From: Paenibacillus sp. YPG26 | GTDB taxonomy: Bacteria > Bacillota > Bacilli > Paenibacillales > Paenibacillaceae | Length of the DNA: 64,000 bases | NCBI RefSeq assembly: GCF_023704175.1 | Contig: NZ_CP084530.1 | Span: 244,501 to 308,500 of the forward strand | Reading direction: 5' to 3' | Shown here: piece by piece, positions 45,028 through 54,008 of the stretch | How the letters are laid out: each line of letters opens with the position of its first letter | Numbering within the stretch: the first letter of the stretch is position 1 | Made by a program: the position numbers and the translations under genes | Notes under the pieces: model-generated | Databases searched by the model: none | Told to the model about the DNA's origin: nothing | The model's input: the letters and a program-made list of their open reading frames with translations, nothing else

Positions 45028-47346
45028 ATGTACCTCAGAATCATCCGCAACGATATAGTCAAGAGCAAGCTGATCACAGGGATAACCATAACCTTTGTGG
45101 CTGCCGCGGCTATGCTGGTTGCTCTGGCCGTGATTCTCACTGTAAATCTTGCCGGCGCAATAGATACGCTTATGACAAAAGCGAGAACACCGCATTTCAT
45201 GCAGATGCATACAGGAGACCTAAATACAGCCCGGCTTGCTGAATTCGCGAAGCGGAGCAGTCATGTTGATCAGTTCCAGGTCCTCGAATTCCTCAATATG
45301 GACGGTGCTCAGATCAGATTAGGCGACCGTACGCTTGTGAACAGTGTCCAGGATCATGGACTCAGCACTCAGAGCGGACAATTTGACTATCTTCTCGATC
45401 TGGACGGAAAAGTCATTCATGCATCCGATGGAGAGCTGTATGTCCCGCTAAGTTATATGAAGGACGGTACCACGAAGGTTGGCGACAGGGCCCTTATAGG
45501 CGGGAAGGCATTCACTGTTGCGGGATTTCTCCGGGATTCCCAGATGAATTCCTCGCTCTCCTCTTCCAAGAGGTTCCTTGTCAGCAGACAGGATTTCGCG
45601 GACATCACAGAACTCGGCCATACCGAGTATCTGATCGAGTTCAGACTCAAGGATCTATCGGCGCTCGGCGCCTTCGAAGCCGCTTATGCCTCCGCGGGGC
45701 TTGAAGCGAACGGACCAACAATGACCTATCCGCTCTTCAAAATGATCAATGCCATCTCCGACGGAATCATGATTGGAGTAATCCTGCTGATTGGTGCGCT
45801 TGTCGTTCTCATCGCCCTGCTGTGCATCCGCTTCACGCTCTTGGCAAGAATCGAAGAGGATTACCGTGAACTCGGAGTGATGAAGGCTATAGGGCTGCGT
45901 GGATCTGATATTAGGAGGATTTACCTTGCCAAATATGCGGCCATTGCGGCGGGAGGCAGCCTGCTTGGCTTTGCGCTCTCAATCCTGCTTAAGGGAACGC
46001 TTCTGGAGAATATACGGCTGTACATGGGTGAAAGTGAGCATTCTTCTGTGGCGACAGCCTTGGGAATTATCGGCGCCTTGCTTGTCTTCCTTGCCATCAT
46101 GGTCTTTGTCAGCAGAGTGCTTAGACGATTACGGGGAATATCACCAGCGGAAGCGATCCGCTTTGGCATTTCACAGGAACAGGCTTTGGGCACAAAGCGT
46201 ATGAATCTGAGCGGCAGCAGGCTGCTTAACACGAATATTTTTCTCGGTGTAAGAGATGTTCTTGCCAGGAGGAAGCTGTATCTTACCATGCTGTCCGTGT
46301 TGATCATCTCTTCATTTATCCTGCTGGTACCGCAGAATTTGTACCACACAATTTCTTCAAGAGATTTCATCGAATACATGGGTGTGGCTAACGCCGACAT
46401 GCGCATAGATCTTCAGCAGACAGACGGCATCTCCACGAAGGCAGCTGAAATTACACAAGTGATGAACAGTGACCCTGCTATCTCAAGGTCTGCTGTCCTT
46501 ACGAACAGGAAATTTCAAGCGAAGTTGGAGAGCGGAAGGGGAGAAAGGTTGAGCATTGAGCTCGGCGATCACTCGCTCTTCCCCGTGAGATACTCCGAGG
46601 GGCGAGCGCCCGCCGCGGTGAATGAAATTGCGCTGTCAGCCATGAATGCCAAGGAGCTGGGTAAGAAGGTGGGCGATGTCATTACCCTAGTCATCCGAGG
46701 GGGCAGCCACAATCTTAAGGTAAGCGGAGTTTACCCCGACATTACCAACGGCGGCCGAACCGCAAAGGCTGTATTCACGGATACATCGGCAGACGTCATG
46801 GGCTACGTGATCTATGCCAAGCTTGCAGAGCCTTCTCTGATCGGCAGCAAGGTTGCGGAGTATGCGGACAGGTTCGAGGCGGCAAAGGTCTCGGATCTTG
46901 ATGAATATATCGCCCAGACCTTTGGGTCAGCTATTAGCTCGGTCGGAAAAGCCGCGAAGTCCGCGCTGATCGCCGCGCTGCTGATTACGGCACTTGTCAC
47001 ACTCCTATTCATGAAGATGCTTGTCGCCAAGGACAGATATTCTATCGCGGTTATGAAAGCGTTCGGCTTCACCAGCTCAGATATCAGGACGCAGTATGCA
47101 GCGCGTTCCGTGTTCGTTCTAATGGCCGGGATCGTGCTCGGCACGCTTCTGGCCAACACGGTTGGGGAGAAGCTTGCCGGCGCGGTGATCTCTTCCTTTG
47201 GAGCGTCAGCGTTCCATTTTACGATCAATCCACTGACCGTGTATCTGCTTAGCCCATTGATGATGACAGGTTCAGTGCTAATCGCTACTATACTCGGCAC
47301 TTCGGGTGCCAGACATATCCGAATTTCCGGAAATATAAAGGAGTAG
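45028..47346 (+). CDS. FtsX-type ABC transporter permease
   Basis: 772 residues: an N-terminal helix (ITGITITFVAAAAMLVALAV), a large extracytoplasmic region, three helices near 245-370, then a second similar half ending in three helices. This is the double FtsX/MacB-like layout, in which the protein couples ATP hydrolysis to events outside the membrane, often antibiotic sensing or peptide removal. AGGAGG lies 11 bases before the ATG; an ATG at 45023 is out of frame. It forms a unit with the ATPase five bases downstream. Confidence 0.88.
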   Translation: MYLRIIRNDIVKSKLITGITITFVAAAAMLVALAVILTVNLAGAIDTLMTKARTPHFMQMHTGDLNTARLAEFAKRSSHVDQFQVLEFLNMDGAQIRLGDRTLVNSVQDHGLSTQSGQFDYLLDLDGKVIHASDGELYVPLSYMKDGTTKVGDRALIGGKAFTVAGFLRDSQMNSSLSSSKRFLVSRQDFADITELGHTEYLIEFRLKDLSALGAFEAAYASAGLEANGPTMTYPLFKMINAISDGIMIGVILLIGALVVLIALLCIRFTLLARIEEDYRELGVMKAIGLRGSDIRRIYLAKYAAIAAGGSLLGFALSILLKGTLLENIRLYMGESEHSSVATALGIIGALLVFLAIMVFVSRVLRRLRGISPAEAIRFGISQEQALGTKRMNLSGSRLLNTNIFLGVRDVLARRKLYLTMLSVLIISSFILLVPQNLYHTISSRDFIEYMGVANADMRIDLQQTDGISTKAAEITQVMNSDPAISRSAVLTNRKFQAKLESGRGERLSIELGDHSLFPVRYSEGRAPAAVNEIALSAMNAKELGKKVGDVITLVIRGGSHNLKVSGVYPDITNGGRTAKAVFTDTSADVMGYVIYAKLAEPSLIGSKVAEYADRFEAAKVSDLDEYIAQTFGSAISSVGKAAKSALIAALLITALVTLLFMKMLVAKDRYSIAVMKAFGFTSSDIRTQYAARSVFVLMAGIVLGTLLANTVGEKLAGAVISSFGASAFHFTINPLTVYLLSPLMMTGSVLIATILGTSGARHIRISGNIKE

Positions 47347-47351
47347 GCCCT

Positions 47352-48110
47352 ATGAAGAAGATCATTATTGCTGATCAAATCGTGAAATCCTATGGTGAGG
47401 GTGATGAGAAGCGCGATGTTCTTAGCAGTGTGTCTGCCTGTGTTCATGAGGGCGAGTTCGTTGCTGTCATGGGGCCATCGGGTTCGGGGAAATCCACACT
47501 GATGTATGCGCTGAGCGGGATGGATAGCGTGAATAGCGGGACAATCGTGGTTGACGGCAAGGATTTAGCGGGAATGGGGGAGAATGAGTTATCGGATCTG
47601 CGCAGAACCGGAATGGGATTCGTGTTCCAGCAGCCAACGATGCTAAGGAATCTGAATATCCTCGATAACATCATTCTTCCATCCATGCGGGATAACCGAA
47701 GAAATATTGCGGCAGTTACGGAGAAAGCAAGAAGGCTCATGAGGAGGCTCGGCATTTCCGGGTTGGAGAAGCGGGATATCACCGAAGTCTCGGGAGGACA
47801 GCTTCAGCGTGCGGGAATATGCCGTGCTCTTATGAATGGCCCCAGAATTATTTTTGGCGACGAGCCTACAGGAGCACTGAACTCCCAGACCTCGCAGGAG
47901 ATTCTGGACTTATTCTCCGAGATCAACGCGGAAGGTACTGCGGTTATGCTTGTAACCCACGACGCCAGGGTGGCGTCGCGGACAGAGCGCGTCATGTTCA
48001 TGTGTGACGGCAGCATTGTAAGCGAGTTGACACTGCCGAAGTACAGCGGAGTGAATCTGGATGACAGGACCCGAAAGATAACGGCCAAGATGCGGGAAAT
48101 GGGAATATGA
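47352..48110 (+). CDS. ABC transporter ATP-binding protein (MacB/LolD type)
   Basis: 252 residues with Walker A GPSGSGKST, Q-loop FVFQQPTML, signature VSGGQLQRAGI, Walker B IIFGDEPTGAL and switch His in VTHD. It supplies energy to the FtsX-type permease encoded five bases upstream. The gene converges with the DUF2306 gene, leaving only four bases between them; a short hairpin (ACAGTTCAC / GTGGACTGT) spans the junction but has no T tract. Confidence 0.93.
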   Translation: MKKIIIADQIVKSYGEGDEKRDVLSSVSACVHEGEFVAVMGPSGSGKSTLMYALSGMDSVNSGTIVVDGKDLAGMGENELSDLRRTGMGFVFQQPTMLRNLNILDNIILPSMRDNRRNIAAVTEKARRLMRRLGISGLEKRDITEVSGGQLQRAGICRALMNGPRIIFGDEPTGALNSQTSQEILDLFSEINAEGTAVMLVTHDARVASRTERVMFMCDGSIVSELTLPKYSGVNLDDRTRKITAKMREMGI

Positions 48111-48114
48111 CAGT

Positions 48115-48786
48115 TCACTTGTGGACTGTGCTATAAGAGCGGGACCACCTTGATGGAATGCGCCCAATAATCCATTCGGCGAAGATCAGATTGGGAATCC
48201 AGCAAATCCAGGCAATAACGCGGTAATATACGTTAAAGTGTTCCAATCCAAATAGGAGCATGCTTATGGGCAGGTATATGCGAAGGGTAACCGCCGCAAG
48301 GGTCAGAGCATAGTTGCGGAGCATCCAGTTTTTATGCTTACGCGGATCTTGTTCAACTATGATCGCGCGAAGGCCTTTAGTCAGCGTGAAGAGCCAGGAC
48401 AGAGAGAGAAGCAGAAACGCGGCCGTAGACACCCATCCGCCAGTAGCTTTGAACGCAATAAATATTCCAGATGCCCCTGAGAAAATAACACAGCCGCTAT
48501 AAATAATGCCGAGGGTCCGGTGCAGGCCGCGGTATTTCTCCCTGATGGAGTCGATAAATTGAATCCAGCCGATGGAAATGGCGATGATTCCTGCTGCTAT
48601 ATGAATGTAGAGAACTAAGAAATAGAGATCGGATAATGTCAGGTGCTGGTTGTTGACCTTATCTTGAATCAAACCTGATGAGGCTGCCCCGAAGCCAAAA
48701 TATTGCACCCCTAAATATATGCTGACTCCTAAAGCAAGAATGGCGATCACTGCGCCCCATATCCGTTTCGTACGCTGCTGGAACAT
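48115..48786 (-). CDS. DUF2306 membrane protein
   Basis: 223 residues from the ATG at 48786 (AGGAGGGA seven bases upstream). It has about seven membrane helices with HIAAGIIAISIGWIQF, REKYRGLHRTLGIIYSG, and KHKNWMLRNYALTLAAVTLRIYLP, a pattern of conserved His/Arg typical of DUF2306. Function unknown; relatives resemble cytochrome-like membrane proteins. It appears monocistronic. Confidence 0.8.
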   Translation of the reverse strand: MFQQRTKRIWGAVIAILALGVSIYLGVQYFGFGAASSGLIQDKVNNQHLTLSDLYFLVLYIHIAAGIIAISIGWIQFIDSIREKYRGLHRTLGIIYSGCVIFSGASGIFIAFKATGGWVSTAAFLLLSLSWLFTLTKGLRAIIVEQDPRKHKNWMLRNYALTLAAVTLRIYLPISMLLFGLEHFNVYYRVIAWICWIPNLIFAEWIIGRIPSRWSRSYSTVHK

Positions 48787-48992
48787 GAAATCCCTCCTGA
48801 ACATGACAGATTAGCTACTCTGTTATTTTACATTAGTCCGGTAATTAGTCCGTTGGGCTGCAGATGGATTTAGGATCGGTCGGAGGACTGATGCGGGGGA
48901 ATGCTAACGGGCAAAATTGGGGCGGGAGGGTTTGTATTCTAGTATTCAATAGTTTAACAAGGGCAGGACGCATAGTGCTCGAACGGTAAGCG

Positions 48993-49031
48993 AAAACCCA
49001 AGGAAGGCAAGGGACTTCTTGGGTTTTGTTA
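48993..49031 (+). terminator. Terminator-like hairpin
   Basis: AAAACCCAA pairs with TTGGGTTTT (9 bp), with an inner GAAG/CTTC pair and a 9-base loop, followed by GTTATTT. No gene clearly ends here on the plus strand. Confidence 0.5.
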
Positions 49032-49135
49032 TTTATATTTCTATCAATCATCTGCTCAAGTGCTTGCTTGTCCATGTAAATATTGTTCAAAAGCAGCACC
49101 CTGTTTTTCTTTGTTGTGCCGAATGAGACCTGACT

Positions 49136-49327
49136 TCATAGCATTGCGCATGTTATGCGGGCGATATAGTTATGCGCTTTTTGTTCGGCGGCTGATCTGT
49201 TTTGAGTGCGGGACATCGACCATCCGGTTTCTCTCCAATATTCGTGGAACTTGGCGACTGCAAGAGGGATGAATGCTCCGTTCGCTGATACTATGAACTG
49301 AATATTTTTAAGTGTCATCTTTCTCAT
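49136..49327 (-). CDS. Small open reading frame, doubtful
   Basis: 63 codons from the ATG at 49327, which has GGGAGAG eight bases upstream. The translation (MTLKNIQFIVSANGAFIPL, then FHEYWRETGW) has a protein-like look but no family I know. It is reported only because of the ribosome binding site. Confidence 0.25.
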   Translation of the reverse strand: MRKMTLKNIQFIVSANGAFIPLAVAKFHEYWRETGWSMSRTQNRSAAEQKAHNYIARITCAML

Positions 49328-49433
49328 ATCGCTACTCTCCCTAATTGCCCTAAAATTCATCATATACGGGGACATGATGAATTTTACAGTGGAGTACTTA
49401 ATCTCGCATCATAGAGAATGAATGCAGAAAAAA

Positions 49434-49514
49434 ACCCAACTCTGCTAACGAAGCGGAGAAGGGTCTTTATTGAGTATAGTCAGCTCTAGCTAACAAAGCG
49501 GAGAAGACTGTACT
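49434..49514. repeat. Two related hairpins with a shared 20-base core
   Basis: GCTAACGAAGCGGAGAAG and GCTAACAAAGCGGAGAAG lie about 45 bases apart, each in the 3' half of a stem-loop (49434-49464 and 49478-49509, the latter extending to 49514). On the minus strand the first ends in TTTTTTT and looks like a working terminator. Flanking stem bases differ in compensating ways (ACCC/GGGT versus AGTC/GACT). Confidence 0.6.
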
Positions 49515-49922
49515 CATCCGTATTATTTATTCATCATCATGATATTATGTATGTGGGTGAAAGTAAAGTCGATATCAATTTGGCTATTGGGATGTATGCA
49601 ATGATTTATAATATCTATTTCGATGAAGCGAATAAAATTGACCAGCCGGGAAAATCGAATTCTTATTATGGTGCGCATATATAAGGCTCGTTACGATGTT
49701 TCAGAAATAACCAAGCTTCAGGCCATCATGTTGAAAAATCCAGGTTTACTCGCAAAAAAATATCGCAAGCTAATGGAATATCCTAATACGCTGGCACGTA
49801 TGTTACTCGGCTACAAGGATGAAGTCGAGGGTAAAGGAAGAAACTTTTCACTGGTGTAGTAAATTAATGACCACTGTTGCGTGATTAGATAATTGAGAGG
49901 TATTTGATCTGGAGGTGCTTTT

Positions 49923-50018
49923 ATGAGCGGGAAAAAAGGTGTGCTTATATTATTGTGTGCATGTTTGCTTGTGTTACTGCCTTGTATGTGGTTTTTTTGG
50001 GTCTTCGTTAATTTATAA
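49923..50018 (+). CDS. 31-residue single-helix membrane peptide
   Basis: The ATG at 49923 has GGAGGTG six bases upstream, one of the best initiation sites in the area. The peptide is MSGKKG, followed by a continuous hydrophobic helix containing three Cys and ending FFWVFVNL. It is 43 bases ahead of the broken DUF3267 gene and may be co-transcribed with it. Function unknown; size and topology suit a small membrane regulator or toxin-like peptide, but no such family is recognised. Confidence 0.5.
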   Translation: MSGKKGVLILLCACLLVLLPCMWFFWVFVNL

Positions 50019-50061
50019 TTGGCCACCGGCAAGCCGGGGTTACCAGGAAGGTGGAGATTTA

Positions 50062-50592
50062 ATGATTTTATGGTTCCGGCATCTGCCGCAGGCAGAGTTA
50101 AATATGTCAGAATGGAAGCCTTTTATTCAAAGTACCTGGTTTCGAGATCACTATATGAAGTTTGTCTACCTCTTGATGCTTATATTTATCGCCATACCAA
50201 TCTGGCTTGGAGGACGGTCTTTATTTCCTGTACATGTTCCCCTACTGCTAGTCGGCGCACTTGTCTTTATCACACATGAAGCCCTACATATTCTCGTAAT
50301 CTACAATAAAGGCGATATTAGCCTAACGTTGAGAGGAATATTCTTCTGACTTAATACGGATGCAGTTCTATCCAAAAGACGGTTCTGGGTGTTTATGAGT
50401 TTGCCGTTTATCGGATGTACCGTTGTCCCAGCTATAGCTTCGTTATTTGTAGCAGGGAATATCCAAGCCCTTCTCCTATTCATTAGTTGGGTGAATTTAA
50501 TTTTCTCTTCCTCCGATATCGTGAATTCGTTCTTAATTCTTCTCAAGCCAGCTCAATCTGAATTTTGCAGAGGTTATTATCGGATTAAATAG
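50062..50592 (+). pseudogene. DUF3267 membrane protein with internal TGA
   Basis: The ATG at 50062 follows GGTGGAG. The frame runs 95 codons to a TGA at 50347-50349, then continues in the same frame without a gap to a TAA at 50590. The whole would be 176 residues. The upstream part has two membrane helices and the zinc-binding HEALH of this zincin-like family. The downstream part (FMSLPFIGCTVVPAIASLF, then SSSDIVNSFLILLKP and FCRGYYRI) is its usual C-terminal half. A TGG to TGA change at a Trp position would explain it. Nonsense mutation, sequencing error and readthrough cannot be separated here. Confidence 0.75.
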
Positions 50593-50667
50593 TGTCACTA
50601 CATAATTGCAGCAACAGTTGGTTTACTTCAATCCTCAATCTGTTCATGTGGCTGAGAAGCCCCCGCC

Positions 50668-51489
50668 TCAGAACCCACCTCCCCCCCGGTAATGCTTAGG
50701 AGACAGTCCCTTCAGCTTCTTGAACACCTTGGAGAAGAGCAGCGGGTCGCTGTAGCCGACGGAGCGGGAGATGTCGCCGATCGAGAGCTCGGCGTTGTCC
50801 ATCATTTCACATGCTTTATTGATCCTGTAGCGCACCAGGTATTCCTGAATGCTGGTGTTCATTCGTTGTTTGAATAAGGAGCCCAAGTAGCTTCGGTTCA
50901 ATCCAATAAAGTGCGCGATATCCTCGATCGTAATTTTCTGGGCGTAGTTCATTTCGATGAAATCCGTCACTTTCTCCACGTACATCTCCGTTAGGCTGTC
51001 CCCCTCGCTGGGGGAGACCACGGGACCGAACTCCACGATAAGCGACAGCATCGAGTACAAAAGTCCGGTCAGTCTGGCTTCCCGGGCTTTGAGGTAATCT
51101 TTCGACTCAGCCATCCAACGTACATATTGGTAGATCATGTCGTCTCTATCATACTGAAGGATCGGCGATCCCATCGTTAACCCCGCCTGCTTAAGGAGCA
51201 GTTCAGCCTGCGTTCCGCTAAAACCAACCCAGCAATAAGACCAGGGGGCCGCGGCGTCGGCCTCATAATACGTAACTACATTAGGGCAGATCAGGAAACC
51301 TTGACCCCTCCGCAGATGATATCTGCTGCCGCCCACCTCGAAGATTCCTTCCCCATCCAAAATATAATGCAGCAAATAATGCTCCCTTACAGCCGGCCCA
51401 TAATAATGTCCAGGTATGCAGTCCTCCACGCCAAATTGAGTCAGATAGAGCTCTGAGCGGTGCTTGCTGCGCGGTAAATACTCAATCAT
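50668..51489 (-). CDS. AraC-family regulator, likely of the alpha-galactoside genes
   Basis: 273 residues. An N-terminal cupin sugar-binding domain (HYLLHYILDGEGIFEVGG, GQGFLICPNVVTYYEAD) is followed by a double HTH (ITIEDIAHFIGLNRSYLGSLFK and LSIGDISRSVGYSDPLLFSKVFK). The ATG at 51489 has GGGAGA upstream. It is divergent from the alpha-galactosidase gene with 220 bases between, a layout typical of MsmR/RafR-type activators. Confidence 0.88.
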   Translation of the reverse strand: MIEYLPRSKHRSELYLTQFGVEDCIPGHYYGPAVREHYLLHYILDGEGIFEVGGSRYHLRRGQGFLICPNVVTYYEADAAAPWSYCWVGFSGTQAELLLKQAGLTMGSPILQYDRDDMIYQYVRWMAESKDYLKAREARLTGLLYSMLSLIVEFGPVVSPSEGDSLTEMYVEKVTDFIEMNYAQKITIEDIAHFIGLNRSYLGSLFKQRMNTSIQEYLVRYRINKACEMMDNAELSIGDISRSVGYSDPLLFSKVFKKLKGLSPKHYRGGGGF

Positions 51490-51666
51490 GACATATCTCC
51501 CTCTCGTTAAGTATCTAGCATTATACCATGTTAATTAAGCATCATGCCATGTACTGAGTATCCAAAATAATATATATTGTAATCGAATACATTACCATTA
51601 TACAGTGACATACAAAACAAGCTTTAAGACATATTTGGATTAGCAAATAGTTAATTTTTAGGGAAG

Positions 51667-51685
51667 GATATCCGCCTCGGATATC
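51667..51685 (+). promoter_or_regulatory. Perfect inverted repeat before the alpha-galactosidase RBS
   Basis: GATATCC-GCCTC-GGATATC lies 24 bases before the GTG start in the leader of the gene. It could be an operator or an RNA hairpin affecting translation. A weak promoter (TTGTAA at 51577, TATACA at 51599, spacer 16) lies upstream. No clear catabolite-response element was seen. Confidence 0.4.
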
Positions 51686-51709
51686 ACTTCTAGAGAGAGG
51701 ATGTTAATA

Positions 51710-53884
51710 GTGGGCGTAATTGTACAAGAACACACCGGGCTGTTTCACCTACAGTCTTCCGGCATGAGTTATATGATTCAGATCGTGGACGGGTACCCCC
51801 TGCACGTATACTGGGGAGGCAGGCTGAAGCACCGGGAATCCTTAGCTGATCTGCTGATTCATACCCCGGCGAATGCCGGCCTTGACCGGTTACCTCAGGA
51901 ATATCCGCAGTATGGAAGCGGGGACTTCCGCAATCCGGCATACCAATCAGAGCTTGAGGATGGAACCCGTGTGACGGAGCTGAAATATGAGGGATACCGG
52001 ATTATCAAGGGCAAGCCAGCCTTGTCCGGGCTTCCTTCCGTATATACAGAGGATGACGCCGAAGCGGAGACGCTGGAGCTGGAACTGAAGGATGCCTATT
52101 CAGGCCTCCAGGTTGTTCTTAGCTATACGATCTATGCGGATCGGAATGTCATCGCCCGCTCAGCCAGGCTGAATAATGCGGGAGAGCACAATCTTCGGCT
52201 TCGCCGCGCGCTAAGCGCCAGTGTCGATTTCCTCGGCAAGGATGATCTGGAGATCATGTACCTGTCGGGAGCATGGGCACGGGAAGCGAACATTATCCGT
52301 AAGCCGATTCATCAGGGTGAGACCCGGATCGATAGCAAAAGAGGCATGAGCAGCCACCAGTTCAACCCGTTCACCGCCTTGGTCACCCCGGAGACAACAG
52401 AGGACCATGGCGATGCGTACGGCTTCAGCCTCGTGTACAGCGGCAGCTTTGAAGCGGGGGCGGAGGTGGATTCCTTCGGTTCCACACGGGTAAGCATCGG
52501 ACTGAACTCCTTCGATTTCGCCTGGCAGCTCAGTCCGGGAGAGAGCTTCCAGACGCCGGAGGCCGTTATGGTCTACTCCGGACAGGGACTTGGAGATATG
52601 TCGCGGACCTATCATCGATTGTACCGGACCCGGCTGTGCCGGGGGAAATACCGGGATGAAGAGCGTCCAATTCTGGTCAATAACTGGGAAGCCACTTATT
52701 TTGACTTCAATGCGGACAAGCTGGTATCCATCGCGGAAGAGGGCGTGAAGCTGGGGATTGAGCTGTTCGTGCTGGATGACGGTTGGTTCGGCAAAAGAGA
52801 CTCCGACAATTCCTCCCTTGGAGATTGGTACGAGGATCGTCGGAAGCTGCCGGACGGGCTTGCGGATGTCGCGCGGCGCGTGAACGAACAGGGTCTGAAG
52901 TTCGGCCTCTGGTTCGAGCCCGAGATGATCTCGCCGGACAGCGAGCTGTACCGGAGGCATCCGGACTGGTGTCTGCATGTTCCGGGGAGAAGACGCAGTG
53001 AAGCCAGATGGCAGCTGGTGCTTGACTATACCCGTCAGGAAGTGCGCGATTACATCTATGACTCGCTGTCCGCTATTTTCACAAGTGTGCCGGTCGCTTA
53101 CGTGAAGTGGGATATGAACCGCGCTCTGACGGAGATTGGTTCCGTGGCTCTGCCGCCGGAGCGCCAAGCCGAGACGGCCCATCGTTATGTGCTTGGCTTG
53201 TATGAACTGCTGGACCGCATCACTACCGCATTCCCGGATATTCTGTTCGAGAGCTGCTCAAGCGGCGGCGGACGCTTCGATCCCGGCATGCTGCATTATA
53301 TGCCGCAGACCTGGACGAGCGATAATACCGACGCGGTGGAGCGTCTCAAGATTCAATACGGCACCAGCCTGGTGTATCCGGTTAGCGCCATTGGGGCGCA
53401 CGTGTCGGCTGTGCCGAACCACCAGGTTGGTCGGATAACCCCTCTGGAATTCCGGGGAGATGTCGCCATGTCCGGGAACTTTGGCTATGAGCTGGATCTG
53501 ACGAAATTCACCGAGGAGGAGAAAGAAACGGTCAAGCGCCAGGTCTCTGCCTACAAGGAGATTCGCGGTTTGGTTCAGAAGGGGGACTTGTACCGGCTTA
53601 AGAGTCCGTTCGAGGGGAATGAGTCGGCCTGGATGATTGTGTCGGAGAATCAAGAGGAGGCGATCGCCTACTATTTCCAAGTGATGGCCGTGCCGAACGC
53701 GCCTAAGCGCAGCCTGCGCCTTGCGGGACTGAATCCGGAGCTTGAATACGAGGTTCAGTCGGGTCATAGTGGCGAGACCTCAATTCATGGAGGAGACAGA
53801 CTCATGCAGCTGGGTCTGCCCCTTGCCTATGAGCAGAAAGACTATGAGAGCGGATGGTTCAGACTTCGGGCTGTAACGCATTAA
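51710..53884 (+). CDS. Alpha-galactosidase, GH36
   Basis: 724 residues from the GTG at 51710, nine bases after GAGAGAGG; the ATG at 51701 abuts that RBS. It hydrolyses terminal alpha-1,6-galactose from raffinose, melibiose and similar sugars. The beta-sandwich N-terminal domain is followed by the TIM barrel, with LFVLDDGWFG, LKFGLWFEPEMI, nucleophile Asp468 in YVKWDMNR, ESCSSGGGRFD, and acid/base Asp538 in TWTSDNTDA. No signal peptide, so it is cytoplasmic and needs sugar uptake, which the downstream permease genes may provide. Confidence 0.93.
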   Translation: MGVIVQEHTGLFHLQSSGMSYMIQIVDGYPLHVYWGGRLKHRESLADLLIHTPANAGLDRLPQEYPQYGSGDFRNPAYQSELEDGTRVTELKYEGYRIIKGKPALSGLPSVYTEDDAEAETLELELKDAYSGLQVVLSYTIYADRNVIARSARLNNAGEHNLRLRRALSASVDFLGKDDLEIMYLSGAWAREANIIRKPIHQGETRIDSKRGMSSHQFNPFTALVTPETTEDHGDAYGFSLVYSGSFEAGAEVDSFGSTRVSIGLNSFDFAWQLSPGESFQTPEAVMVYSGQGLGDMSRTYHRLYRTRLCRGKYRDEERPILVNNWEATYFDFNADKLVSIAEEGVKLGIELFVLDDGWFGKRDSDNSSLGDWYEDRRKLPDGLADVARRVNEQGLKFGLWFEPEMISPDSELYRRHPDWCLHVPGRRRSEARWQLVLDYTRQEVRDYIYDSLSAIFTSVPVAYVKWDMNRALTEIGSVALPPERQAETAHRYVLGLYELLDRITTAFPDILFESCSSGGGRFDPGMLHYMPQTWTSDNTDAVERLKIQYGTSLVYPVSAIGAHVSAVPNHQVGRITPLEFRGDVAMSGNFGYELDLTKFTEEEKETVKRQVSAYKEIRGLVQKGDLYRLKSPFEGNESAWMIVSENQEEAIAYYFQVMAVPNAPKRSLRLAGLNPELEYEVQSGHSGETSIHGGDRLMQLGLPLAYEQKDYESGWFRLRAVTH

Positions 53885-53948
53885 GGTACCCGAGCCGAGG
53901 TCCAGGAACAGGCAGTTCCTGAACATTCAATTGATTGAGCTATACACG

Positions 53949-53974
53949 GCCCCTTTGCATTCAAAGGGGCTTTT
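53949..53974 (+). terminator. Terminator after alpha-galactosidase
   Basis: GCCCCTTTG / CAAAGGGGC, a 9-bp perfect stem with a 4-base loop, then TTTT. It lies 65 bases after the stop and before the sensor-kinase start at 54009, separating the two units. Confidence 0.85.
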
Positions 53975-54008
53975 GCGCGTAGCCGCTGACGGAAGGGGAG
54001 GGTCCACC

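Larger units (their letters stand above)
48787..49922. other. Gene-poor stretch
   Basis: About 1.1 kb with no confident gene. It holds a hairpin at 48993-49027, a weak 63-codon minus-strand frame at 49136-49327, two hairpins at 49434-49514, and two overlapping short plus-strand frames (49547-49684, 45 codons, and 49623-49859, 78 codons) with no clear RBS or recognisable family. It may be eroded remains of earlier genes. Confidence 0.5.

Noticed and set aside
48845..49099. 84-codon minus-strand frame
   Set aside because: It runs through the hairpin at 48993-49027 and has no ribosome binding site.
49623..49859. 78-codon plus-strand frame
   Set aside because: No RBS, overlapped by another short frame, and no recognisable family; left as part of the gene-poor stretch.
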